In this document: positions 15,010-24,380 of the stretch, in pieces
Layout: each line of letters starts with the position of its first letter
Numbering within the stretch: position 1 is the stretch's first letter
Source of the DNA: Bacilli bacterium
Lineage (GTDB): Bacteria; Bacillota_I; Bacilli_A; RF39; UBA660
Length of the DNA: 48,818 nt
Assembly: GCA_017441065.1 (NCBI GenBank)
Contig: JAFSAI010000027.1
Span: 1-48,818 of the forward strand
Direction: 5' to 3'
Made by a program: the position numbers and the translations under genes
Notes under the pieces: generated by a model
What the model was told of the DNA's origin: nothing
Databases searched by the model: none
Seen by the model: only the letters and a program-made list of their open reading frames with translations

Positions 15010-18000
15010 ATGAAAATATTTTTATATTTAGCAAATAAAATATTTGACTATACATTACCAGATGAAATTTCGGGTAGTTTTTCTTTTGATCCAAACGAAG
15101 ATGATAATAAACTTATAAATATTGAAGCAAGAGATGGTAATTGGATTATTTATGCTACAAGTTATGTTAAGTTATTAAAAGATAATAATGAGATTAAAGA
15201 AGATGTTTTAGAGTTAGAAAAATATTATATTTTAGAAAAAGAAAACAAAAAGTATTTACTATATATAAAAAGAAATTGTTTAGATGGAATTTTAGCATTT
15301 AAATATGATGATTCTTTAAATATTACAATAAGTTCGAATACTAATAATTCAATTGTTTATAATTGCTCATATTTTTCCAATTCAATTGTATCTATTTATA
15401 AACAAAATGGTATTATCAATGTACTAACTAAAGGGAATAATTTAACTTATATAAATAAAAATTATCAGGTGAGTGAACAAACCACATTAGATTATGGTGA
15501 TGAACTTGATTTACTTGGGTTAAAGATAATATTTTTAAAAGAATTTTTTCTTATTCTGAATCATAAAAATATCATTATAAATGATAGTAATTTATTAGCT
15601 AATAAATTCGAATTTCCAAAATTATCACAAAATGAAGATATTGATATTAAAGAGATGGAATTATATAAGAAAGATGACTATTTCTTTAAATCACCAAGAA
15701 TAAGAAGAAGTATTGAAGAAAAAGATATAGAATTATCAAAACCTCCAAAAACAAATTTAGATGAAGAACTACCAATGATTTTAACTGTTGGACCTATGCT
15801 TACAATGGGACTAATTTCGGTAGTAACACTAACAAATACAATTTTAAGAGTAATATTAAAACAAGCAACATGGTCAGATTCTTGGTCATCTTTGGTTACA
15901 AGCGGAGTTATGCTTGTATCAATGCTTGTTTGGCCAATAGTTACTAAAACTTATCACAAATATCATAAAAAGAAAAAATTACAAGAAGGTATTGATAAAT
16001 ATTTATTGTATTTAGATAGTAAAAAGGAAATATTAAATCAGGAACAAACTTTACAAAAATCAATATTATTAGAAAATTTAATAACAATAGATGAATGTTT
16101 AAAGATTATAGAACAAAAAAATCTAAACTTTTGGGATAAAAGAATTGACCAAAATGACTTTTTAACATTAAGAATTGGTGTGGGAGATTCTCCATTAAAA
16201 GTTAATTTTAATTATTCTAAGGAAGATTTTACTATTGAGGAAAATGCAATTAAAGAAAAAGTAGAATCACTTATTGAAGAATATAAAAATTTAAAAAATG
16301 TTCCAATTGGATATTCTTTTTATGAAAATAAAATAACTGCAATAATGGGAAATAAATATAAAACGACAAATTTTTTACATAATATTATATTACAATTATT
16401 AACGTTTTATAGTTATGAAGATATAAAATTAGTATTTTTTACAAATAAAAATAATGAAAAAGAATGGGAATATTTAAAATATTTAAATCATACTTTCAAC
16501 AATGAAAAAAGTTTTAGATATTTTGCATCGGATAGTGAAAGCGCAAAAAATGTTTCAGAATATCTAGATTTTGAAATTAATGAAAGAATTAATTCGATAA
16601 AAAATGGTAATGAAGGTATTAAGAAACCGCATTACATTATTATGACTGATGATTATGAAAAAATAAAAAGGTATTCTTTTGTTGAACATTTAACAGAGAC
16701 AGAAGAAAATCTTGGCTTTAGTATGATTATATTAGAAAATAGATTAGGTAATTTACCAAGCAAATGTAATAATTTTATAAATCTTGGTTCAAAAAATTCT
16801 GGTGTTTTAAAAAATGCTTATGAAAATCAAGAGCAAATAGCATTTGTTGATGAAATTCATTACAATATTGATATGATGGAGATAAGTAAAAAACTTTCTA
16901 ATATACCAATTGAGTTTGAAAATGATTTAAATAAATTAGCTGATACTATAACATTCTTAGAAATGGAAAAAGTTGGTAAAATTGAACAACTAAATATTCT
17001 TAATAGATGGAATAGTAATGATTGTACTCAAAGCTTAAAAGCAGAAGTTGGAGTGGACGAGTTAGGAGATTTAATGTATTTGGATCTTCATGAAAAACAT
17101 CATGGTCCTCATGGTCTTATTGCTGGTATGACTGGTTCTGGTAAATCAGAATTTATAATTACTTATATTTTATCAATGGCGATTAATTATAGTCCTGATT
17201 ACGTATCATTCATTCTTATAGATTACAAAGGTGGAGGTTTAGCTTTTGCTTTTGAAAATAAATTAACAGGAGTAACATTACCACATCTTGCAGGTACAAT
17301 TACTAACTTAGATAAAGCTGAAATGGATCGTACGTTAGTAAGTATTGATAGTGAGATAAAAAGAAGACAAGAAATATTCAATAAGGCTCGTGAGCAACTT
17401 TCTGAAAGCACAATGGATATTTATAAATATCAAAGACATTATAAAGAAAGAAGACTTGAAGAAGCTATTCCACACTTATTTATAATTTGTGATGAATTTG
17501 CAGAATTAAAAAGTCAACAACCAGAATTTATGGATAACTTAATAAGTGTAGCCAGAATTGGCCGTAGTTTAGGAGTTCATTTAATATTAGCAACTCAAAA
17601 ACCTAGTGGAGTTGTTAATGATCAAATTTGGTCTAATACAAGATTCAGAGTTTGTTTAAAGGTTCAAGATGAGAATGATAGTAGAGAAGTTTTAAAAAGA
17701 ACCGAAGCTGCTTATCTTAAACAAGTTGGAAGATTTTATTTACAAGTTGGATTCGATGAATACTTTGCCTTAGGTCAATCAGCTTGGTGTGGTGCTAAAT
17801 ATTATCCATCAGAAAAAATTGTTAAACAAGTTGATAAAAGTATTAATTTTATTAATGATAATGGATATTTTATAAAAAGTGTTGAAGCATCTAATGGAAT
17901 TAAGATTGCTCCTCAGGGAGAACAACTTGCAGCGATTATAAAATCAGTTATAGAAATATCAAATAAAGTAGGTAAAAAATCAAAAAGGTTATGGCTTGAT

Positions 18001-19569
18001 AATATACCAGATATTATTTTAGAATCTGATTTAGCAAGAGAGTATAACCAAGATAAAAATCCATTTAATGTTAAAGCAATTGTTGGTAAATATGATGCTC
18101 CTGAAATTCAAAAACAAGGATTAGTAGAATATGATTTCTTAAATGATGGTAATACAATTATTTATGGTATTAATGGTATTGAAAAAGAAATGTTATTAAA
18201 TGAAATAATTTATTCCTCAACTAAAAATTATAGTGTTGAAGAATTAAACTATTACATTATTGATTATGGTTCAGAATCATTAGGAAGATGGATAAATTTA
18301 CCACATGTTGGTGGAGTAGTATATTCCAGTGAAACAGAAGAATTTATTAACTTATTTAAATTAATTAAAGAAGAGTTACAAAGAAGAAAAAAATTATTTG
18401 CTAATTTTGGAGGAGATTATAAAAATTATATTAGACTTCAAAAAACACTACCTTTAAAAGTAGTAGTTATTAATGATTATGATTCAGTTTATGAAACATA
18501 TCCGGAATTATATGATGAACTTCCAGAAATAGTAAGAGATTCTAGTAGATATGGAATAATATTTATATTAACTGCAAATGCAATTAATTCAGTTCAAAAC
18601 AAAATTGCCCAAAACTTTAGTAATATATATGTTTTAAAATTAAAAGATTCAAGTGATTATTCAAGTATCTTTAATGCAAGAACTAAACTTATTCCAAGAG
18701 AAAATTTAGGTCGTGGTTTATTAAATAATGATGGAATACATGAATTTCAAGTTGCTAGTATAGTAGAAGATGAGAGTAAATTAAATGATTTTATTCAAGA
18801 TTTTATTAAAAATCAAAAGAGTATAAATGAAAATAAAGCTAAAAATGTTCCATTATTGCCAGAAGTTGTAACATATAATGATGTTAAAGAAAAACTAAAA
18901 GGAATAGAAAGTGTTCCAATTGGTATTAGTAAAGATGAACTTGAAGTAATGACTATGGATTACTTAGATACATTAGGTAACATAGTAACTTCAATGAAAA
19001 TAGAAAATACTAAAAACTTTGTATTAAGTTTGCTTGGAATGCTTAATATAATACCTAACATTAAATTATATGTATTAGATTCGCTTAATTTATTGATGTT
19101 AGATAAAAATGTATTTACTAATTATTATAATGATAATTTTGATAATATAATTGAAGAATTAACTAATAATATTGGAAATTATAAGACTAGCAATGGTGAA
19201 GAAAAGGGAATTATAATAATAAATGGTATTAGTAAATTAATATCTAAATTAGAAGATTCAAATAAATTGTCTGAGTTATTCAATATAATTAAAGAATACG
19301 AAAAATTTGGTGTAATAATAGTAGATGAAGCTTCTAAAATTAAAAATATAATGTATGAATCATGGTTCAGTAGTATCTTTGATGTTACTAATGGTTTATG
19401 GATAGGAAGAGGTATAACTGATCAAAGTTTATTAAGACTTTCTAATATAACAAAAGAAATGTCAAAAGATTATAAAAATGATATGGGATATTTAATACAA
19501 GATGGAACTAGCACATTATGTAAGTTAATTGATTTTGTTAATCAAGAAGGGAAATCTTATGAAGAATAA
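15010..19569 (+). CDS. essC: EssC/YukB-type FtsK-SpoIIIE ATPase, T7SS motor
   Basis: 1519-residue membrane ATPase that powers type VIIb secretion. N-terminal ~1-230 is beta-rich and FHA-like ('YGDELDLLGLKIIFL'). Two membrane helices follow (~258-282, ~297-318). The first FtsK domain is complete: Walker A 'GMTGSGKS' (706-713), 'LIDYKGGGLAF', Walker B 'LFIICDEFAEL' (D828, E829). The second domain has lost its P-loop ('YGINGIEKEML', 1052-1062) and the third is also degenerate ('LSLLGMLNIIPNI'). The start is placed at 15010 after GTGGGGAAG; an ATG at 14980 lies within the -10. The downstream EsaB-like gene overlaps by 11 bases. Size and layout match EssC (~1480 residues). Confidence 0.92.
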   Translation: MKIFLYLANKIFDYTLPDEISGSFSFDPNEDDNKLINIEARDGNWIIYATSYVKLLKDNNEIKEDVLELEKYYILEKENKKYLLYIKRNCLDGILAFKYDDSLNITISSNTNNSIVYNCSYFSNSIVSIYKQNGIINVLTKGNNLTYINKNYQVSEQTTLDYGDELDLLGLKIIFLKEFFLILNHKNIIINDSNLLANKFEFPKLSQNEDIDIKEMELYKKDDYFFKSPRIRRSIEEKDIELSKPPKTNLDEELPMILTVGPMLTMGLISVVTLTNTILRVILKQATWSDSWSSLVTSGVMLVSMLVWPIVTKTYHKYHKKKKLQEGIDKYLLYLDSKKEILNQEQTLQKSILLENLITIDECLKIIEQKNLNFWDKRIDQNDFLTLRIGVGDSPLKVNFNYSKEDFTIEENAIKEKVESLIEEYKNLKNVPIGYSFYENKITAIMGNKYKTTNFLHNIILQLLTFYSYEDIKLVFFTNKNNEKEWEYLKYLNHTFNNEKSFRYFASDSESAKNVSEYLDFEINERINSIKNGNEGIKKPHYIIMTDDYEKIKRYSFVEHLTETEENLGFSMIILENRLGNLPSKCNNFINLGSKNSGVLKNAYENQEQIAFVDEIHYNIDMMEISKKLSNIPIEFENDLNKLADTITFLEMEKVGKIEQLNILNRWNSNDCTQSLKAEVGVDELGDLMYLDLHEKHHGPHGLIAGMTGSGKSEFIITYILSMAINYSPDYVSFILIDYKGGGLAFAFENKLTGVTLPHLAGTITNLDKAEMDRTLVSIDSEIKRRQEIFNKAREQLSESTMDIYKYQRHYKERRLEEAIPHLFIICDEFAELKSQQPEFMDNLISVARIGRSLGVHLILATQKPSGVVNDQIWSNTRFRVCLKVQDENDSREVLKRTEAAYLKQVGRFYLQVGFDEYFALGQSAWCGAKYYPSEKIVKQVDKSINFINDNGYFIKSVEASNGIKIAPQGEQLAAIIKSVIEISNKVGKKSKRLWLDNIPDIILESDLAREYNQDKNPFNVKAIVGKYDAPEIQKQGLVEYDFLNDGNTIIYGINGIEKEMLLNEIIYSSTKNYSVEELNYYIIDYGSESLGRWINLPHVGGVVYSSETEEFINLFKLIKEELQRRKKLFANFGGDYKNYIRLQKTLPLKVVVINDYDSVYETYPELYDELPEIVRDSSRYGIIFILTANAINSVQNKIAQNFSNIYVLKLKDSSDYSSIFNARTKLIPRENLGRGLLNNDGIHEFQVASIVEDESKLNDFIQDFIKNQKSINENKAKNVPLLPEVVTYNDVKEKLKGIESVPIGISKDELEVMTMDYLDTLGNIVTSMKIENTKNFVLSLLGMLNIIPNIKLYVLDSLNLLMLDKNVFTNYYNDNFDNIIEELTNNIGNYKTSNGEEKGIIIINGISKLISKLEDSNKLSELFNIIKEYEKFGVIIVDEASKIKNIMYESWFSSIFDVTNGLWIGRGITDQSLLRLSNITKEMSKDYKNDMGYLIQDGTSTLCKLIDFVNQEGKSYEE

Positions 19570-19831
19570 AGTTTTAATAAAGTTATGGATACCTGAGCTA
19601 GATGTTTACTATGATGTATTTATACCAGTTAATGAAGTAATGTGGAAAGTAAAAATTTTATTACTAAAATCTGTTGAAGATATTTTGAAAATATCAATTA
19701 ACAATAATATTGATTATTATTTGGTTAATAAAGATACTTGCAAGATATATGATAGTAATGAAATTGTATTAAATACGGATATACGTAATGGTTCAGAAAT
19801 ATTATTAATATCTATTAAAGATAAAAAGTAA
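19559..19831 (+). CDS. esaB: EsaB/YukD-like ubiquitin-fold protein
   Basis: 90 residues, beginning 'MKNKVLIKLWIPELDVYYDV' with the ubiquitin-like pattern of T7SSb component EsaB/YukD: two strands, a helix ('VMWKVKILLLKSVEDIL'), then short strands ending 'IRNGSEILLISI'. In Bacillus and Staphylococcus this small cytoplasmic protein is needed for T7SS activity, probably through the motor. ATG at 19559 after AAGGGAA is chosen; it lies inside the end of essC (11-base overlap), so the two are co-translated. A longer start at 19529 has no RBS. The link to EsaB rests on fold pattern and position, not on high identity. Confidence 0.72.
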   Translation: MKNKVLIKLWIPELDVYYDVFIPVNEVMWKVKILLLKSVEDILKISINNNIDYYLVNKDTCKIYDSNEIVLNTDIRNGSEILLISIKDKK

Positions 19832-19857
19832 GTACAATAAAAGTATTTACTTTTTTT
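19824..19857 (+). terminator. Terminator of the essC-esaB unit
   Basis: AAAGTAAGTAC pairs imperfectly with GTATTTACTTT, then T run. Confidence 0.65.
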
Positions 19858-19858
19858 A

Positions 19859-19887
19859 TGGACTATATTTAAATTTTAGATTATAAT
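19859..19887 (+). promoter_or_regulatory. proS promoter
   Basis: -35 TGGACT (19859-19864), 17-base spacer, -10 TATAAT (19882-19887). The leader to the start codon is about 20 bases, too short for a T-box. Confidence 0.5.
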
Positions 19888-19912
19888 TATTAAATAAGAA
19901 AGAAGGCGAAAC

Positions 19913-21607
19913 ATGAAATTAAAGAATAGTTATTTTTATACTTTAAGAGAAGATGCTAAAGATGAAGAAAGCAAAAGTGGAAATCTTTTAGTACGCTCAG
20001 GTATGATTAAAAAAGTAGGAGCAGGGTTATACATGTATTTGCCGTTTGGACTTAAAGTACTTGATAAAATTAGAGGTATTGTAAAAGAAGAAATGGACAA
20101 TGCTGGTGCCCAAGAATTACTAATGCCGAGTTTAATACCAAGTGAATATTATGAAACTTGTGGAAGAGTTGAAGCATTTGGGAAAGATATGTTCAATTTA
20201 AAAGATAGATATGACAAACCTTTTGTTTTGGGACCAACACATGAAGAATTATTTACAATAGCAGCTAAAGCAATGGTAAAAAGTTATAAAGATTTGCCAT
20301 TTACAATATATCAACAAGCTGATAAATTTAGAGATGAACCAAGACCAAGATATGGACTTATCAGAGTTAGAGAATTTATTATGAAAGATGCTTATTCATT
20401 TGATAGAGATGAAAATAGTTTAGAAGAATCTTATAACAAAATGAAAGTAGCATATAATAAAATTTATGATAGATTAGGTATCGATTATAAAATAGTTAGA
20501 TCTGATACTGGTGCAATGGGTGGTTCTTTATCAGAAGAATATCAAGCTATAACAGATATTGGAGAAGATGTAATTGTTCTTTGTAAAGATTGTGAATATG
20601 CATCAAATTTAGAAGTATCAGAATGTATTACTACAAAAGATGATTCTTTAGAAAAAGAACTTGAGTTAGTAGAAACACCACATCAAGAAACCATTGAAGA
20701 TGTATGTAAATATTTAAATATTTCATCACAAAATTCAGTTAAAGCATTACTTATGAATGTTAACGAAGAATTAGTTATTTTCTTTGTAAGAGGCGATAGA
20801 GAGTTAAATGAAAATAAAGCATGCAAATTACTTGGATGTAAAGAAATAAATTTTGCAGATGATGCTTTAATAGCTACAAGTAATGCTGTTCCAGGATATA
20901 CTGGACCTATCAATCTTAATGCTAAAATAGTTATTGATAGAGAAATTTTAAATATGAAAAATTTCTGCTGTGGAGGTAACAAAGAAGGATATCATTATAT
21001 TAATGCAAATGTTAAAGATTTCAAATATGATGTAGTTGGAGACATTGTTAATGTAGTAGAAGGAGATGTTTGTCCAAATTGTGGTGGAAAGTTATATTTC
21101 AAAAAAGGAATTGAAATTGGTAACTTATTTAAACTTGGAACTAAATATGCAGAATCACTAGGACTAAATTATTTAGATGAAAATAATAATTTACAAACTG
21201 TAACAATGGGATGTTATGGAATAGGTGTTGGAAGAATTTTAGCAAGCATTATTGAACAAAATAATGATGAATCTGGAATGATTTTACCAATGAGTATAGC
21301 ACCATTCCAAGTTTCAATAGTACTTATTGATAGTAAAGATGAAAAACAAGTAGAAGTATCAGAAAGAATATATAATGAATTAAAAAGTGCTGGTATAGAT
21401 GTTTTACTTGATAATAGAGATGAAAGACCAGGAATAAAATTCAAAGACATGGATTTAATTGGTATACCATTTAGAATTACTATAGGTAAAAAAGTAAATG
21501 ATGGAATTGTAGAAATAAAAGAAAGATCATCTAAGGAATTTAAAGAAATTAATGAAAATGAAGTTGTTAACTACACAATTCAATATGTTAAAGATAATTT
21601 AAAATAA
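19913..21607 (+). CDS. proS: Prolyl-tRNA synthetase, bacterial type
   Basis: 564-residue class II aminoacyl-tRNA synthetase that charges tRNA-Pro. Motif 2 is 'FRDEPRPRYGLIRVREF' (~139-155) and motif 3 'GCYGIGVGRILASI' (~433-446). Between them (~225-390) lies the YbaK-like INS editing domain that removes mischarged Ala, so this is the long bacterial form rather than the archaeal/eukaryotic type. Full length is typical (~565). CxxC pairs at 224-227 and 387-390 flank the editing domain. RBS AGAAGGCG precedes the ATG. A housekeeping gene inserted between T7SS-associated genes; transcribed from its own promoter to its own terminator. Confidence 0.97.
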   Translation: MKLKNSYFYTLREDAKDEESKSGNLLVRSGMIKKVGAGLYMYLPFGLKVLDKIRGIVKEEMDNAGAQELLMPSLIPSEYYETCGRVEAFGKDMFNLKDRYDKPFVLGPTHEELFTIAAKAMVKSYKDLPFTIYQQADKFRDEPRPRYGLIRVREFIMKDAYSFDRDENSLEESYNKMKVAYNKIYDRLGIDYKIVRSDTGAMGGSLSEEYQAITDIGEDVIVLCKDCEYASNLEVSECITTKDDSLEKELELVETPHQETIEDVCKYLNISSQNSVKALLMNVNEELVIFFVRGDRELNENKACKLLGCKEINFADDALIATSNAVPGYTGPINLNAKIVIDREILNMKNFCCGGNKEGYHYINANVKDFKYDVVGDIVNVVEGDVCPNCGGKLYFKKGIEIGNLFKLGTKYAESLGLNYLDENNNLQTVTMGCYGIGVGRILASIIEQNNDESGMILPMSIAPFQVSIVLIDSKDEKQVEVSERIYNELKSAGIDVLLDNRDERPGIKFKDMDLIGIPFRITIGKKVNDGIVEIKERSSKEFKEINENEVVNYTIQYVKDNLK

Positions 21608-21632
21608 TGGAGTCAAATCCATTATTTTTCTT
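21600..21632 (+). terminator. proS terminator
   Basis: AATAATGGA pairs with TCCATTATT around GTCAAA, then T-rich tract; it overlaps the stop codon. Confidence 0.8.
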
Positions 21633-21644
21633 TTTTTGTTATCG

Positions 21645-21674
21645 TTGACGAAAACAGCGTATTTATTGTAAAAT
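21645..21674 (+). promoter_or_regulatory. Promoter of the 704-residue membrane protein operon
   Basis: -35 TTGACG (21645-21650), 18-base spacer, -10 TAAAAT (21669-21674). The -35 context TCGTTGAC is the same as at the WXG100-like gene promoter (14207-14214). Confidence 0.55.
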
Positions 21675-21698
21675 GATTAATATAAGAAGGTATTTAGT

Positions 21699-23813
21699 AT
21701 GAGCGAAAATTTAACTAAAGAAGAAATATTAAAAAAACTAAAGAAGTTAAGAGAAGAAAATAAATACAACTCTGAACTATTTGGAAAAGGATATGGATTT
21801 TCTGAGCCAGGAGGTATGATTAGTTATCCAGAATCATTAGAAACTGCGTATGATTTAGATAAAATAATTATAGGTTATGGTTATCACGAAGAAGAACCTT
21901 TTGGAAGAGCTGTTTTCGCTGTTGACAAAAATTACAACTACCAAAGACTTAGGAATATTCCAGGAGATGATCTTGAAGTTACTAAATTACCATATGGCGA
22001 ATTTGTTAGTGTTAAAGATTTTAAGGAAGCTCTTGAAAGAGAATTAAGTTATGATAGTAGTGATACAATTTATGTGGCTTGGAAAACAGGAAAAACATTT
22101 AGCAAAAACGCTTTAATAAAAGATATAATAAAAACAGTTTTAGCAAGTAGTGTATATTTAAAAGCAAATTATGGAATATCAAAACAAAATACTTTTTTTG
22201 AAGAATTGACAATGATTGATACTACTGGTGAAAAAACTATAAAAACAGATCTAGGTAGATTTCCTATTGATAGAAAAAAAGTTAAAATAGGTGATGGGAA
22301 ATATGTATCAGCATTCGAAATAGAAAAAGCTCTTACAAATTATGTTAAAATGGATAAGAGAAAACGTGATATAGGCTCTATTGGTACAATTTCACAAGGC
22401 ATTGGAGAATTTGATGAACTAGATCATGACGATGATAAAAGAAAAGGAAAAATTGGAGACGGGATTACTACTACACCAGGAGATGGAGAAGTTCCTAAGA
22501 AAAATGATCCAATAAAAGGTGGTGTGCCACCTATAACAACATCACCGCATGGTGGAGAAAATAATCCAACAGGAGGCGGAAATCCACAAAATGATGAAGA
22601 ACCTATTGGGACTGATACAAAAAGAGGAGAAGACAGTCAAACTCAGGATGAGGTATATGATGTTATCCTTAGAAAAGGAAGAGTTCCTCATAGATTGCTA
22701 AAATTATTATCATCCTTACTATTAATAATATTTTTGTTATTAAGTGGATTAGATATAACTGATGAAAAAGTACAAGAAAAGTATACTGAATTTAAAAAAA
22801 CAGCAAGTTATAGTGTTTCGGAATTAGAAGAAGTTGAAAGATATATTATGGAATCTGATGATGAAGTGGTAAAACGGATAATGTCAGACATAATAGTAGA
22901 TCACCCTGCATATGTAGAACCTGGAGTTACTTATCATGAATCAAGTGATTATGATCGTGGTGGAAAGAATGCAACAGGAACATTTGGAAAAGGTATTAGA
23001 CCATCTGGAGAATACAATGTTGATAGTATTTCTATTATTTTACCAAGTGGTGAAATAGTAGATACTTGGGAAACAGATACTAACTTAGATAAATATTTAG
23101 AAACAGTTTCAAAAACTTATAATATTCCGGTAGAAGAATTAACTGTTAGAATTCATTTAGGATCTCCAGTAGCAGGATGGGTTGATTTTGAAGATATTGG
23201 TTCAAAAGAAGAGAAAGAACCAAAAGTTAAACAAACAAAAATTGAGTTAGAAGAACAAGAAAAAATCTCAGGAATTCAAAATGATTTTGATGGAGAAACT
23301 ATTACTTTTGAAAATGACGGAAAAGAAGTAACTATAAAGATAGTGGATGAAAATGGAAATTTACTTCCTTATGGTTCAGTAGTTACTGGAAGCGATGGCG
23401 TACAATATAAAGTTACTAATTTAACTGTGGTAGAACTGGCAACTGAAGCAACTAAAGATGTAGGTACTAAGAAATCATTAAAATGGAGCATACATAACAT
23501 TGAGTTAGAAGAAGCTCTTGGTGCTTTGGCACTTGCTGGTTTAATTGCAGCATTAGGATATGCGCTTCGAAAAAATGAAACAGAAATGGCTACATTAAGT
23601 GAAGAAGAAATAAATTATTTAGTTAAAAGTGCTGAAAGAAGATATGCAAGTACTAGTGAATTTTCAGAAGCAGTTGAAACACTTACAGGTAGAAAAATTA
23701 ATCCAGATATAGAAAGCGAGCTTGGAATAGCAGCCCAAACTTTAAAAGATTCTTTAATTGACCATGAAATAACTATTGAAAATGTAGGAGATATGGGAGG
23801 TCAAAAAAGATGA
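21699..23813 (+). CDS. Two-TM protein of unknown family, T7SS-associated candidate
   Basis: 704 residues. A cytoplasmic N-terminal part (~1-235) is followed by a Gly/Pro/Asp-rich flexible linker (~240-316), a first membrane helix (~333-352), an extracellular region (~354-605), a second helix (~606-623) and a cytoplasmic tail (~624-704). Basic residues before TM1 ('RKGRVPHRLLK') and after TM2 ('RKNE') support this topology. The extracellular part has 'SISIILPSGEIVDTW' and a beta-rich 'VTIKIVDENGNLLPYGSVVT'. I recognise no family. It lies two genes after the T7SS motor and is translationally coupled (ATGA) to a small helical protein, followed by a DUF1292-like protein related to one in the lipase operon. 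It could replace membrane parts such as EsaA or EssB, none of which I can see here; inference only. Confidence 0.7.
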   Translation: MSENLTKEEILKKLKKLREENKYNSELFGKGYGFSEPGGMISYPESLETAYDLDKIIIGYGYHEEEPFGRAVFAVDKNYNYQRLRNIPGDDLEVTKLPYGEFVSVKDFKEALERELSYDSSDTIYVAWKTGKTFSKNALIKDIIKTVLASSVYLKANYGISKQNTFFEELTMIDTTGEKTIKTDLGRFPIDRKKVKIGDGKYVSAFEIEKALTNYVKMDKRKRDIGSIGTISQGIGEFDELDHDDDKRKGKIGDGITTTPGDGEVPKKNDPIKGGVPPITTSPHGGENNPTGGGNPQNDEEPIGTDTKRGEDSQTQDEVYDVILRKGRVPHRLLKLLSSLLLIIFLLLSGLDITDEKVQEKYTEFKKTASYSVSELEEVERYIMESDDEVVKRIMSDIIVDHPAYVEPGVTYHESSDYDRGGKNATGTFGKGIRPSGEYNVDSISIILPSGEIVDTWETDTNLDKYLETVSKTYNIPVEELTVRIHLGSPVAGWVDFEDIGSKEEKEPKVKQTKIELEEQEKISGIQNDFDGETITFENDGKEVTIKIVDENGNLLPYGSVVTGSDGVQYKVTNLTVVELATEATKDVGTKKSLKWSIHNIELEEALGALALAGLIAALGYALRKNETEMATLSEEEINYLVKSAERRYASTSEFSEAVETLTGRKINPDIESELGIAAQTLKDSLIDHEITIENVGDMGGQKR

Positions 23814-24103
23814 TAGAAAACAAAGAATTTAATGAATATGTAGAATTATTTAAAAAACTTCCATTACAAGCTAAAAAAGAAAAAGTAAATGAAGAAATCA
23901 AAAAACTTATTGCATTTATAGAAAAGGCAAAAGCTGATTTAAAAATCGATAGTAAAATGTTGTACAATAGAGAATTATTAGATTTAAATAATGATAATAT
24001 TTCTGATGAGGATTTTGTGGAAGCAATATTTGTTTATGTTTATATTTTACAGGAATCTATGGGAAATTATTTTAATACAGTAGCTAAAGTTTTATATAAA
24101 TAA
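23810..24103 (+). CDS. Small helical protein, unknown
   Basis: 97 residues, predicted three or four helices, no membrane segment. Starts 'MIENKEFNEYVELFKKLPLQ' and has a Lys-rich middle helix ('KEKVNEEIKKLIAFIEKAKA'). The ATG overlaps the stop of the 704-residue gene, so the two products are made together and may interact. An RBS-like GGGAGG lies just upstream. No family recognised. Confidence 0.65.
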   Translation: MIENKEFNEYVELFKKLPLQAKKEKVNEEIKKLIAFIEKAKADLKIDSKMLYNRELLDLNNDNISDEDFVEAIFVYVYILQESMGNYFNTVAKVLYK

Positions 24104-24112
24104 GGAGGAAAT

Positions 24113-24352
24113 ATGAAGATTACAGATGGAGAAATAATTAAATTAAGTAATGGAAAAGATTATATTTGTGTATCAACAATAAGTGAAAATAATATAGATT
24201 ATGTTTTATTAATGAGTGATTTTAAACCATTAGAAATAAAGTTTGGTGCTCAAGAAGTTGTTGATGGAAATGTAAGAATAAGAATTATCAATAATCAAGA
24301 AGAAAAAATGAAAGTGTTGGACTTATTTAAAGATAAAGGATTATTACAATAA
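24113..24352 (+). CDS. Small DUF1292-like protein, paralogue of 13288-13509
   Basis: 79 residues with 'EIIKLSNGKDYICVSTISEN' and 'IDYVLLMSDFKPLEIKF', the same strand-turn-strand pattern as the 73-residue protein of the lipase operon. RBS AAGGAGGAAAT. Third gene of the operon that starts at 21699. The presence of such a protein in both operons links them and suggests a shared accessory role in T7SS biology (inference). No catalytic residues are evident. Confidence 0.62.
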   Translation: MKITDGEIIKLSNGKDYICVSTISENNIDYVLLMSDFKPLEIKFGAQEVVDGNVRIRIINNQEEKMKVLDLFKDKGLLQ

Positions 24353-24380
24353 AAAACAATTAGTAAAAACTAATTGTTTT
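24353..24380. terminator. Bidirectional terminator between convergent genes
   Basis: AAAACAATTAG and CTAATTGTTTT pair around TAAAAA, with A-run before and T-run after. It includes the stop codon of the minus-strand SDR gene (24370). Confidence 0.8.

Noticed and set aside
17223-17411. Open frame on the minus strand within essC
   Set aside because: Shadow of the essC reading frame without RBS or family signature; the same holds for minus-strand frames inside the sigH-downstream coiled-coil gene, proS and the VirB6-like gene.
19832-19912. T-box riboswitch ahead of proS
   Set aside because: The gap is only about 80 bases, contains the previous terminator and a promoter, and lacks T-box sequence.
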